Shown here piece after piece: positions 9,736 to 18,967 of a stretch of DNA of 43,609 nt (position 1 is its first letter; each line of letters opens with the position of its first letter). Both the position numbers and the translations under genes were made by a program. Origin of the DNA: Emcibacteraceae bacterium. Lineage in GTDB: Bacteria > Pseudomonadota > Alphaproteobacteria > Sphingomonadales > Emcibacteraceae. Below the pieces are notes generated by a model, which made no database searches, was not told the origin of the DNA, and saw only the letters and a list, made by a program, of their open reading frames with translations. Location of the stretch: contig JANQJN010000043.1 of assembly GCA_028281625.1 (NCBI GenBank), positions 1 through 43,609 of the forward strand, in the 5' to 3' direction.

Positions 9736-12237
9736 ATGTATATACTGATCAGGTATTTAATTCTCACAATATTTGTAGCCATTGCAATTGGCTCACAATT
9801 AAACGCACAAGAATCATACTCAATTGAAGACACTGCACTTACTCAGGAAGAAATTGACTGGATAAGAGAACACCCGGTACTGAAGTCAACAAATGACATG
9901 AGTTTTGCACCCATTGATTTTGTGCGTGGTGGCCAGCCGACTGGTTTTTCGATCGATTATTTAAATTTGGTGGCTTCCAAAGTTGGCTTGGAAATAGAAT
10001 ATGTGAACGGCTATGAGTGGGAAGAACTTCTTCAAATGCTCAGGGATAAGCAGATTGATGTAACCCATAGCACTCGATCAACTCCTGTGCGAGAAGAATA
10101 TATTGAATTTACGAATGTTTATTTAAACATGGCGATTGTTAATTTTGGTCGCCTAGACGCCGAAGAAATCAATGACATTTCAGATCTGGAAAGTCTCAAA
10201 GTTGGCGTAATCTTGGAATCAGCGATAAGTAACTTGATCCGTGAGCAGTATCCTGATTTGGAGTATGTAGAATTTGAAACCACACCGGAGGTCCTTGAGG
10301 CAGTTTCAGCAGGAACCATTGATGTGTTTCCTGGGATGTTACCCGTCGGCAACTATGTGCTTTCTACCAATTTTATACCCGGCGTAAAAGTAATTGGAGG
10401 TAACGTCTTTCCAGAACTTGAAGACAGTAATCCCATCAGGCTTGGAGTGCGTAAAGATTGGCCCATTTTGGTTGGAATTCTCGAAAAGGGAATGACAATG
10501 GTCACCGAAGCTGAATTTCGTCAAATATCCGACCGGTGGCAAGCGGAATATAGAGCAGGTAATGGTCTGGGGCTCACTCAGCAGGAACTTGATTGGCTTG
10601 CAGAAAATCCTGTTGTTAGAACTTCTGTTGATCCTACGGTAGCACCGCTTGAATTCATTGATGTGAACAACCGTATATCTGGCATAGCAGGTGATTTTCT
10701 TGCTGATATTGAGCAAAAACTAAATATTAGATTTGAATGGGTGGGTAACAATAACTGGGAGGAAGGGATTGCAAAAATCCGTTCAGAGGAAGCTGATATT
10801 GTATCCACAATTATTCCAACTCCAGAGCGTCGCCGTTTCTTAAGTTTTACTGATCCGGTTATGACCGTATCTAATATGATATTCGCCAGAACCAATAGTC
10901 CTTTTTTCGGAAATATGGAGGGATTAAGGGGATATAAGCTTGCGCAAATAGCTGGCTCCGCTGTATCGACTTTTGTTAGACAAGATTATCCTGACATTGA
11001 GATTTTGGAAGTTGGTTCCATTTCGGAAGGTTTTCAATCGGTGTCAGATGGTGAAGCAGACGCGTTTGTATCAGACATTCCGGTAAGTTCTTATCGAGTA
11101 GTAGCAGACGGTTTTGACGATATTGTAATTGTAGGCGAAACGGAATATGACGTGGATTTTGCGATAGGTGTTCGAAATAAACTGCCTTTACTTGCAAGTG
11201 CGCTTAATAAAGCTGTTAGATCCATTACTCCGATACAACGTAGTCAAGTGATGCAAAAATGGTATTCCATCGATGTAGAACGTGGGACTGATTACACTTT
11301 GCTTTGGCAGATCGGTGGAGGATTTTTAGCGCTTCTAACGATATTGTTAGTATGGGCAATCAGCTTAAGGCGCGAAATAGCAAGGCGCGAAGTTATCGCA
11401 AATGAGCTTGTCGCTTTGCGCGAAGAAGCTGAAATCGCGAAGATCGAGGCTGAAGCCGCAAAAAGACAAGCCGAAATAGCCTTGCAGGAAGCAGAGGCAG
11501 CCAATGCAGCGAAGTCTAGTTTTCTCGCTAACATGTCTCATGAAATAAGAACGCCACTTAATGCGATAATTGGGTTTTCCGGTGCCATGACATCTGGGAT
11601 TTTTGGTGAAATTAATCCTCCTAGATACCGTGAATATGTAGAGGATATTGAAAAAAGCGGGGAACATCTTGCAACTGTTGTAAATGATATTTTGGCACTT
11701 TCAAAAATTGAAGCCGGTAAATGGCAACTGGAGAAAACTGAGTTTCTGATAAATGTTTGCCTTGCAGATTCAATTAGAATGATAAAGGATTTGGCATTAG
11801 AAAAAGAACTCAATCTCTCTGTGTCGGATCCACAAGGTCTTTCGGGCCTAACTCTATATGGTGATCTGTCCGCGCTAAAAAGAGTGATAATTAATTTGCT
11901 GTCAAACGCCGTAAAATTCACCGAGCGCCGCGGTGAAATTGTTTGTAGTTATGAATTAACTTGCGACGGCGGTATCAAAATTGTGATAAAAGACACTGGA
12001 GTAGGTATTCCACCCGACCGAATTGACAAGGTTCTTAATCCTTTCGAGCAGGCCAAAAACGAGTATGATTTAAATGAAGAAGGGACTGGTCTTGGATTAT
12101 CGATTGTTCAAAAACTTGTGGAACTTCATGAAGGAAAATTCAAGTTGACGAGTGAACTCGGTAAAGGAACGTCTGCAATAATAATCCTGCCGCCAGAAAA
12201 TGTCGTTCAGCCTCCTGCGAAGCGGCTAAGTAGCTAA
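9736..12237 (+). CDS. Sensor histidine kinase with two tandem periplasmic SBP domains and extended coiled coil
   Basis: An 833-residue protein with a signal peptide (to QLNAQ, ~24), two type-3 solute-binding modules starting near 35 (LTQEEIDWI) and 280 (LTQQELDWL), a membrane helix (~522-544), HisKA (SHEIRTPLN, H602) and HATPase (LLSNAVKFT, KDTGVGIP, NPFEQ, GTGLGLSIV). The alanine- and glutamate-rich heptad stretch between helix and HisKA is longer than in the other three kinases (roughly 560-597), which would lengthen the signalling helix. There is no receiver domain. Arginines in TPVREEY and TPERRRF match the ligand-contact position of HisJ-type domains. It is the last of the four paralogues. 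Confidence 0.92.
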   Translation: MYILIRYLILTIFVAIAIGSQLNAQESYSIEDTALTQEEIDWIREHPVLKSTNDMSFAPIDFVRGGQPTGFSIDYLNLVASKVGLEIEYVNGYEWEELLQMLRDKQIDVTHSTRSTPVREEYIEFTNVYLNMAIVNFGRLDAEEINDISDLESLKVGVILESAISNLIREQYPDLEYVEFETTPEVLEAVSAGTIDVFPGMLPVGNYVLSTNFIPGVKVIGGNVFPELEDSNPIRLGVRKDWPILVGILEKGMTMVTEAEFRQISDRWQAEYRAGNGLGLTQQELDWLAENPVVRTSVDPTVAPLEFIDVNNRISGIAGDFLADIEQKLNIRFEWVGNNNWEEGIAKIRSEEADIVSTIIPTPERRRFLSFTDPVMTVSNMIFARTNSPFFGNMEGLRGYKLAQIAGSAVSTFVRQDYPDIEILEVGSISEGFQSVSDGEADAFVSDIPVSSYRVVADGFDDIVIVGETEYDVDFAIGVRNKLPLLASALNKAVRSITPIQRSQVMQKWYSIDVERGTDYTLLWQIGGGFLALLTILLVWAISLRREIARREVIANELVALREEAEIAKIEAEAAKRQAEIALQEAEAANAAKSSFLANMSHEIRTPLNAIIGFSGAMTSGIFGEINPPRYREYVEDIEKSGEHLATVVNDILALSKIEAGKWQLEKTEFLINVCLADSIRMIKDLALEKELNLSVSDPQGLSGLTLYGDLSALKRVIINLLSNAVKFTERRGEIVCSYELTCDGGIKIVIKDTGVGIPPDRIDKVLNPFEQAKNEYDLNEEGTGLGLSIVQKLVELHEGKFKLTSELGKGTSAIIILPPENVVQPPAKRLSS

Positions 12238-12352
12238 TCTGAGTGCATATAATATAACTTCAAGTACAAACTCATTGAAGATCGCGGATTGCAATTATAG
12301 GCCAGCCGCTATATATGTTTTCTATATTTTTAAGAAAACAAAGTAGAAGACC

Positions 12353-14242
12353 ATGGGTACGCAAAAAACTTTTTCCGCCGAAGAAGCTCTCGAAATTGCT
12401 AACGAGGCCGCCAATAATGGCGACAGAGAAAAGGCAATGAAATATTATGAGGCCATACTTGTTAAATATCCGGACAATGAAGCCGCGATGGCGGGGGTGC
12501 GCCGACTAAATCCTGGCAACCTGCTACAAGCCGATCTTGATGATCTAAATGGGCTATTCCAGCAGCGTATGTTTAAAGATGTTGAAATCAGGGCAGGTTT
12601 GTTCCTTGAACAGTATCCAAAAGTATATGAACTATACAATTTGCTAGGGGCATCCATTGGTATTCAGGGCAGAGATGAAGAGGCGCTTCCTTATTTTGAA
12701 AAAGCAGTGGAATTAAAGCCATTTAATGCCAATGCGCACTGCAACGTGGCAAATGCACTTAAGGCGACCGGTGACCTTGATAAAGCTATGGTTCATTATA
12801 TTCGCGCACTGGATCTTAATCCCAAGCATCTGCAGGCGCTAAATAATTTTGGTAACCTTCTTATGAGCAAGGGTGATGCAGAGAGTGCGATTGAAGTATT
12901 TGATCGCGCCTTGGCGTTGGATTCCGGTTCATTCGAAGTGCTTGTAAATGCTGCAGGTGCATACAAGTCAAACGCGGATTACGAAAAGGCCATATCCACA
13001 TACCACAAAGCGATCGAAATTAATGCTTCAACGGCGCAGGTGTTTCTTGATCTTGCACTTTGTGAACAAGCTGTCAAAAATTTCGAAGAAGCGGAAAATA
13101 TTTATCTTGTTATTACAAACGAGGATCCGCAAAACTTCGATGCTAAAATAAATTTTGGTAATATGCTCCATGGTCGGGGTCGTTACGACGAAGCGGTTTT
13201 CCAATATGAAAACGCCATTCGCGTGAACCCGAACTCTACCATTGGCTATAATAATCTAAGCAATATCTACCGTGATATGGGTGATCTGGCCAAAGCCGAA
13301 AGCTATCTAAACCAGGCGCTGGATCTTGATCCAAATGCGGTGGAAGTGCTTGTTAATCTAGCGGATGTTCATAAAGCACTTGGTCGTTACAAAAAAGCGA
13401 TCAGTCTTCTAAATCATGTGCATGAACTGGTGCCGACGGGCTCGGTTACTATTACCAACTTGGTAATTCTGAACTTCCTGATCGGTGAAGATGAAAAAGC
13501 GGCTCATTTTCTGGATATGCTGAGTGATGAATTTATTCTCAGCATTCGAGACTTTAGAAAGCGTCAGTTCTGTTCCGCTTATAAAATCTATCTTAAAGGG
13601 TTGTTTAAGTATAATCAGGATAAAGAACGCGTTCATGATCTGGATAAAGAGCGCCTCTGGGTGATTGGCGGTAGTGTAAGCCTTATTGCAAAGGGCCATA
13701 TGGCCAAGGTTGATGGTAAAAATTTGCTCATTGATGGCAAATGGATCATCGGTGGTAAGGCTTTCCATATCGGTAAAGAAGGTAACAATATGTTTAAAGC
13801 ATCCATGGAGCAGCATTTATCTGAAATGGATGAAGGTACCCGAGTTCTTTACATGTTTGGCTCCATCGACTGCCGACTTGATGAAGGGATTATTCCTGTG
13901 GCAAAGAAAATTGGCAAATCTGTGCAGGAAGTTACAGCCAAAACAGTGGGTGATTATTTCAATAACGCCATGGCCATGTCTCGTGACGCGGGTGTAGTTC
14001 CTGCTTTTGCTTCTGTTCCCGCACCAAATTTTGTTGACGGACAGGAAGTCAGTCAGGAACTGATTGACGTAATTGTTATGTTTAATAAAGAACTTAAAGG
14101 CCACTGTGACGCTGAAGGCATCAAATATATTGATACCTATAATCTTACCGATGCGGGAGAAGGACATGCGGATGGCAGCCGAAACATTGATAGTCATCAC
14201 GTGCATCCAGATGTGATTACCGAAGCACTAGCATCTTGTTAA
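12353..14242 (+). CDS. TPR protein with C-terminal SGNH-hydrolase-like domain
   Basis: A 629-residue protein without signal peptide or membrane helix. Residues ~5-400 are tetratricopeptide repeats with the usual spacing of A/G/Y/P positions (for example NLADVHKALGRYKKAISL). From ~435 the sequence resembles SGNH/GDSL-type folds: LWVIGGSVSLI (candidate nucleophile S441), a second block MFGSIDCR (502-508), and a terminal DSHHVHPD with D613 and H616/H618 placed like the catalytic Asp-x-x-His. The aspartate of the canonical GDS is glycine here, so catalysis is uncertain. The FGxIDCR/DxHH combination occurs in poorly described sugar- or polysaccharide-linked proteins. It lies 115 bases after the kinase array and 181 before the ABC operon; a functional link to either is not evident. 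Confidence 0.75.
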   Translation: MGTQKTFSAEEALEIANEAANNGDREKAMKYYEAILVKYPDNEAAMAGVRRLNPGNLLQADLDDLNGLFQQRMFKDVEIRAGLFLEQYPKVYELYNLLGASIGIQGRDEEALPYFEKAVELKPFNANAHCNVANALKATGDLDKAMVHYIRALDLNPKHLQALNNFGNLLMSKGDAESAIEVFDRALALDSGSFEVLVNAAGAYKSNADYEKAISTYHKAIEINASTAQVFLDLALCEQAVKNFEEAENIYLVITNEDPQNFDAKINFGNMLHGRGRYDEAVFQYENAIRVNPNSTIGYNNLSNIYRDMGDLAKAESYLNQALDLDPNAVEVLVNLADVHKALGRYKKAISLLNHVHELVPTGSVTITNLVILNFLIGEDEKAAHFLDMLSDEFILSIRDFRKRQFCSAYKIYLKGLFKYNQDKERVHDLDKERLWVIGGSVSLIAKGHMAKVDGKNLLIDGKWIIGGKAFHIGKEGNNMFKASMEQHLSEMDEGTRVLYMFGSIDCRLDEGIIPVAKKIGKSVQEVTAKTVGDYFNNAMAMSRDAGVVPAFASVPAPNFVDGQEVSQELIDVIVMFNKELKGHCDAEGIKYIDTYNLTDAGEGHADGSRNIDSHHVHPDVITEALASC

Positions 14243-14423
14243 AAGGCTTGTGCACCAATCAAATGCGCCTGCTGATCCGCTGTTTTTATATTGTGATCGG
14301 TTCTAGATTAAAATCTTAACACTCGGCTACCTCGTATAGCTTAATAACAAAGTCATTTGTTTGACAAGATCAGGTGTCAAACATATGCTCAGATTACTAT
14401 GGTTTGGTCGGGGTATTTTCCGT

Positions 14424-15125
14424 ATGAATTCAAGCACAAAAAAAGTTGCGATCTGCATCAAAAATCTTTCAAAAAGCTATGTTGAAGGGGGCGAGCCGCA
14501 CTCCATATTGCGAAAGGCGAGCGCCGAAATTTATGATGGTGAAATGGTTGCACTTCTGGGCCGCAGCGGGTCTGGTAAGTCCACACTTTTGAACCTGATC
14601 AGCGGCATTGATGTGCCAGATGATGGTGAGGTTGCAATTGGTGATAATGTCATCACAGACATGAGTGAACAGAGGAGAACTTTGTTTCGTCGTGAACATG
14701 TCGGGTTTGTCTATCAGTTCTTCAACTTAATCCCTACACTGGATGTGATGGAGAACCTGAAACTTGTGATGGAGCTGAATAGCGAGAATGACATAATGAC
14801 GCGCTGTACCGAACTGCTAAATGCAGTGGGGCTTGAGGATCGTGCAAATGCCTATCCAGATGCCCTATCTGGTGGTGAGCAGCAGCGGGTTGCAATTGCA
14901 AGAGCACTGGTACATAAGCCAGGGGTTTTGCTTGCAGATGAGCCAACTGGCAACCTGGATGAAACCACATCTGATGAAATATGGGAGTTGATTGACCGAC
15001 TGGTGCGACCCAGCGGTGGTACTATACTGCTTGCGACCCATAGCCTGGCGGCGGCAAAACGATGCGACCGGGTGCTCGAACTTACCGAAGGTAAGCTTCA
15101 CGACATTACGGGGGCTTTAAGCTGA
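14424..15125 (+). CDS. ABC transporter ATP-binding protein (LolD/MacB type)
   Basis: A 233-residue ATPase with Walker A GRSGSGKS (46-53, K52), signature LSGGEQQRVAIARAL, Walker B VLLADEPTGNLD and H-loop ATHS. The ADEPTGNLD form is typical of the LolD/MacB/FtsE group that works with FtsX-type permeases. The ATG at 14424 (NSSTKKVAICIKNLSKSY) is the most likely start; upstream in-frame ATG 14385 and TTG 14361 add an extension not expected for the family. The stop overlaps the permease start by one base (TGATG at 15123-15127), so the two are translationally coupled. Confidence 0.93.
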   Translation: MNSSTKKVAICIKNLSKSYVEGGEPHSILRKASAEIYDGEMVALLGRSGSGKSTLLNLISGIDVPDDGEVAIGDNVITDMSEQRRTLFRREHVGFVYQFFNLIPTLDVMENLKLVMELNSENDIMTRCTELLNAVGLEDRANAYPDALSGGEQQRVAIARALVHKPGVLLADEPTGNLDETTSDEIWELIDRLVRPSGGTILLATHSLAAAKRCDRVLELTEGKLHDITGALS

Positions 15126-17644
15126 TGCGTCATGTGATCAAGGCTTTAGCGAGTTATTTGTTCCGGCGGCCGGGGCAGCTTGCATTGGCCATCATTGGTA
15201 TGGCGGTTGGCATTGCGGTGATTGTCGCAGTAGATATCGCCAATGACAGCGCCAAGCGGTCCTTCGATGCGTCACTCACTGCCATAACCGGAGAGGCCAC
15301 CCATCAGATAATTGGTGGTCCCACCGGCCTTGATGAACAGACCTATATTGATCTTCGTCTTCAAGGGTTTAGAAGCATTGCGCCAGTAGTGGAAGGTACC
15401 ATTCGTCTTGAAAATGAGCGCTTCCAGGTGCTCGGCATCGATATATTCGCTGAAAGCAGTTTTCGCGATTATGAAACTGGCGGAAGTGGCGGCGGCACAT
15501 CGGGCGGTACCAACAGTTTTGGGCTGCTCACTGAAACGGGTGGCGTACTTATGAATGCGGATGCGGCCGACCGGCTTGGATTATCTGAAGGTGACGTAAT
15601 AGCGGTTTCAAGAATGGCAAAGGAGTCTAGTGGTAAAGTCTTAGCCATTACCCAAGGGGAAGGTTTTGAACGAGTCCTTGTGGTCGACATCGCCACGGCG
15701 CAGGAATGGTTGGGACTGGAAGGGATCTTGACCCGCATAGATGTGACACTTGAAAATGACGATGACCAAAGCGCTATACATAGCTTTTTACCTCCGAATG
15801 CGCGGCTGTTAAATGCAGAGAGGCGGAATTCGTCCATACTTGAAATGTCTACCGGGTTCAACACCAGCCTTACAGCCATGAGCCTTTTTGCGCTGTTGGT
15901 TGGTGTTTTTCTTATTTATAACTGTATGAGCTTCATGGTCCTCCAGCGCAGATCGATCATTGGTGTTCTTCGTGCCCTTGGGGTCACGCGGGTGCAACTT
16001 GTCGCATCACTTTTGACTGAAGGGATGATGGTCGCCGCCGTTGGTGTGTTGCTGGGCCTTGGTGGTGGCATTTTGCTTGGCGAGCAGCTGGTGGCGCTGG
16101 TGTCCATGAGCATGACCGACCATTATTCACTGATTCGCGGTGATGACGCGACCGTGGAAACATTCACGATTGTCAAAGGGGTTACCGCAGGTGTACTCGC
16201 GACCTTGATTGCTGTTGCTGTCCCTGCTACAGAGGCCGTATCCTATCCGCCCCGGCTCACGCTTGTACGCTCTGTTGTGGAGGAAAGCGCACGCAACATG
16301 TTGTTATGGTTGGCGATAGCTGCAGCGTTACTGATCCTGGGGGCAGGGGCAGTTCTGACCTTTTCCAATGTAAGTCTTTTTGCCGGATTCTTTGCGCTTT
16401 TTCTCGTTATCCTGAGCGCCGCGCTGCTGGCGCCACTGGTGGTGAAATATATGACACCGCTGCTGACCATTATCATGGGGCGGATTGGGGGTCTCGCCGG
16501 GCGGATTGCAGTACGGGGTATTTTAAAATCGCTTAGCCGCACTGGTGTTGCGATTGCGGCGCTATCCATTGCAGTGGCGGAAATTGTAGGCATGGGAGTG
16601 ATGATTGGCAGTTTTAGGGATAATGTCGAGGACTGGCTGGTGAGTTCGCTGCAATCGGATGTTTATGTCTCTGTCCCGGGCAGGAGCGGCGGCGTATCCC
16701 TGAACGGCATAAATCCTGATTTGATCGCGGAACTTACCTCGCAGCCGGGTATCGCCGGTCATAATCCGGTCCGCACCGTCTGGATAGAGGAGGAAAGCGG
16801 TTCAACCTTACTTCGTGCAACAGATTTAAACTTCGAAAAAATGCGCGGCTTCGATTTTCTGGAAGGAAATGGTGAGGAAATCTGGGAACCATTCACAGCT
16901 GGTGAAGGGGTCATTGTCTCCGATCCCTATGCTTATCGTCAAAACCTGAGTAAGGGTGATGAGGTGACTCTGCCCACAGCGGGCGGGCTACGGGATTTCA
17001 CGGTTCTGGGTATATACCGGGATTATAATACCGGTTCCGGGGTCATCAGTATTGACCGCGATATATATGTAAGGCATTGGCATGACGACATTATTGACAC
17101 AATGGGTATCTATCTGCAAGATGGTGTGGATGAAGCCGAGGTGATAGAGAGCCTTCAGGATATTGCTGCGCCCAAGCAGGCTCTGATGATCGGATCAAAC
17201 CAACGGCTAAAGGAATTCTCGCTGGAAATTTTTGATCGCACCTTCATCATAACCAATGTGCTTTATTGGCTGGCAATGATTGTGGCTTTTGTGGGTGTGC
17301 TGGCGGCGGCGCTGGCACTATCCCTTGAACGGGGTAAGGAAATTGCGATCCTCCGGTCCCTTGGCATGACCACGAAGCAGATTTTCAAACTTGTGGTCAT
17401 TCAATGTGGCTCGATGGGGTTGATTGCCGGGTTGTTCGCTTTACCGGTGGGGATGGCCAGTGGCTGGTTGCTGATTGATGTGATCAATCGCCGGGCTTTT
17501 GGTTGGCAGATCGATATGCTGATACCGTGGGATAGTATTGGTATTGCGCTCGTCATATCCATTGCAACGGCACTTATTGCGTCGCTTTACCCGGCGTGGG
17601 TGGTCACCCGTAACACCCCTGTGGCAATGCTGAGGGAGGAATGA
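15125..17644 (+). CDS. ABC transporter permease, FtsX/MacB type with two FtsX domains
   Basis: An 839-residue inner-membrane protein. An N-terminal helix (~17-37) leads to a periplasmic domain, then a first FtsX core (~245-385, with VLQRRSIIGVLRALGVT), several central helices, a second periplasmic domain (~500-700) and a second FtsX core (~710-835, with LERGKEIAILRSLGMT and the terminal YPAWVVTRNTPVAMLREE). The duplicated FtsX arrangement in one chain marks the large permeases of YbbP-like exporters. A glycine/serine-rich stretch (~119-130) lies in the first periplasmic domain. It overlaps the ATPase by one base and the AttH-like gene by four (ATGA), making a three-gene operon probably used for envelope lipid or amphiphile trafficking; the substrate is not known. 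Confidence 0.92.
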   Translation: MRHVIKALASYLFRRPGQLALAIIGMAVGIAVIVAVDIANDSAKRSFDASLTAITGEATHQIIGGPTGLDEQTYIDLRLQGFRSIAPVVEGTIRLENERFQVLGIDIFAESSFRDYETGGSGGGTSGGTNSFGLLTETGGVLMNADAADRLGLSEGDVIAVSRMAKESSGKVLAITQGEGFERVLVVDIATAQEWLGLEGILTRIDVTLENDDDQSAIHSFLPPNARLLNAERRNSSILEMSTGFNTSLTAMSLFALLVGVFLIYNCMSFMVLQRRSIIGVLRALGVTRVQLVASLLTEGMMVAAVGVLLGLGGGILLGEQLVALVSMSMTDHYSLIRGDDATVETFTIVKGVTAGVLATLIAVAVPATEAVSYPPRLTLVRSVVEESARNMLLWLAIAAALLILGAGAVLTFSNVSLFAGFFALFLVILSAALLAPLVVKYMTPLLTIIMGRIGGLAGRIAVRGILKSLSRTGVAIAALSIAVAEIVGMGVMIGSFRDNVEDWLVSSLQSDVYVSVPGRSGGVSLNGINPDLIAELTSQPGIAGHNPVRTVWIEEESGSTLLRATDLNFEKMRGFDFLEGNGEEIWEPFTAGEGVIVSDPYAYRQNLSKGDEVTLPTAGGLRDFTVLGIYRDYNTGSGVISIDRDIYVRHWHDDIIDTMGIYLQDGVDEAEVIESLQDIAAPKQALMIGSNQRLKEFSLEIFDRTFIITNVLYWLAMIVAFVGVLAAALALSLERGKEIAILRSLGMTTKQIFKLVVIQCGSMGLIAGLFALPVGMASGWLLIDVINRRAFGWQIDMLIPWDSIGIALVISIATALIASLYPAWVVTRNTPVAMLREE

Positions 17645-18741
17645 TGAAAAGATTTCTTTCCCTTATTCTTGTAATTCTCCTCATCCCGGCAAACGCGCAG
17701 GAACGGGTCGGCTCCGGACGCCTTGATGTGCTAAAGGAAGGGGCGGAAGACGGTTACTTAAGGGCTATAAACGTCCGCGAGTTTGATTTTCCTGCCGATC
17801 ACGGGCCACACTCCGGATACCGCCATGAATGGTGGTATCTAACAGGAAATCTGGAGGACGATAACGGTCGAAAATTTGGCTATGAACTAACCTTTTTTAG
17901 GTTAGCTTTGTCCCCTGACGCAATTGAGAGTAGCTCTCCATGGCGAACCAATGTGGCATACGCCGCGCATTTCGCTGTGACGGACGTTGAGGGCGACGAT
18001 TTTCACTTTTTTGACCGCTATTCACGTGGTGATGGGCGGCTCGCCGGAGCGGATGAAGCCCAAGTCTGGATTGATGATTGGCGGCTTGAAAACGATGGTG
18101 ATAAATGGATCGTTGAGGCCGGAGAAGAGGATGTAGCACTGACCCTTGATATGACGCCAATAAAACCGATGATGTTTAATGGTGATCAGGGCCTCAGTCA
18201 AAAGTCGGAAGCGCCAGGCAATGCGTCATATTATTACGCACTTACGAGGCTTGAGAGCAGTGGTACCCTTAAGATTGGTGAAGAAGAGTTTAGAATAAAC
18301 GGTCTGACCTGGCTGGACCGGGAATGGGGTACAAGTGCGCTTTCCGCTGAGCAGGTGGGTTGGGACTGGTACGCACTTCATCTGTCCGATGGGAGTGATC
18401 TGATGTTTTATAACCTGCGAAATAGCGACGGCACCCAACACCCTTACAGCGCTGGCAGCTGGTTTAGTTCGGACGGCCAAAAAACAGCGCTTGATAATGA
18501 TGATATTATTGTTGAAGTGACCGATACATGGGAAAGTCCATTGGGCGGTATCTATCCTTCTGGCTGGAAAATGTTCTGGCGGGATAAGGGCTTGGAGCTC
18601 ACTGTCACGCCCATGATCAAAAATCAGGAGCTCAACGTTACTCCTCGCTATTGGGAGGGTGCTGTCTCTGTCACCGGAACCCAAAATGGTGCGCCCATCG
18701 GAGGTAGCGGCTATGTGGAGCTAACGGGTTATTCAAATTAA
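17641..18741 (+). CDS. AttH/CrtC-like exported lipocalin-fold protein
   Basis: A 366-residue protein with a signal peptide (MKRFLSLILVILLIPANAQ). Residues ~50-210 hold the AttH/CrtC (hydroxyneurosporene synthase-like) signature, HSGYRHEWWYLTGNL and GYELTFFRLALSP, and the C-terminal half has LTWLDREWGTSAL and GWDWYALHLSDG. The fold is two lipocalin-like barrels that bind hydrophobic ligands. Members encoded next to FtsX-type ABC transporters, as here, are thought to be accessory lipid-binding or hydratase-like proteins rather than carotenoid enzymes; there are no carotenoid genes nearby. Starts at 17641 and 17644 are both ATG; the former overlaps the permease stop. Confidence 0.88.
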   Translation: MMKRFLSLILVILLIPANAQERVGSGRLDVLKEGAEDGYLRAINVREFDFPADHGPHSGYRHEWWYLTGNLEDDNGRKFGYELTFFRLALSPDAIESSSPWRTNVAYAAHFAVTDVEGDDFHFFDRYSRGDGRLAGADEAQVWIDDWRLENDGDKWIVEAGEEDVALTLDMTPIKPMMFNGDQGLSQKSEAPGNASYYYALTRLESSGTLKIGEEEFRINGLTWLDREWGTSALSAEQVGWDWYALHLSDGSDLMFYNLRNSDGTQHPYSAGSWFSSDGQKTALDNDDIIVEVTDTWESPLGGIYPSGWKMFWRDKGLELTVTPMIKNQELNVTPRYWEGAVSVTGTQNGAPIGGSGYVELTGYSN

Positions 18742-18967
18742 CCAAAAACCCTCCTGACAGAATAGGTCCAAAATCCCAGTTGGTGTGCTCAAGCGGGTGA
18801 AGCCGGCTTTTGTAGAGGCGTTAGTCTCTAAGTCCTTTTAAACTGTTTCGTTGATATTTTATCTTAAGCAATATGGAACATAGAGGATATTCGAGTTCGG
18901 CAAAACAATAGATCGTTAACGGTCGTATTTGAAATGGTGTAGCAAACAAAGCTTCATTTTAATACGC

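Noticed and set aside
12248..12253. TATAAT as a promoter for the TPR gene
   Set aside because: No -35-like sequence lies at 16-18 bases upstream (GCTAAG region), so it is not supported beyond the -10.
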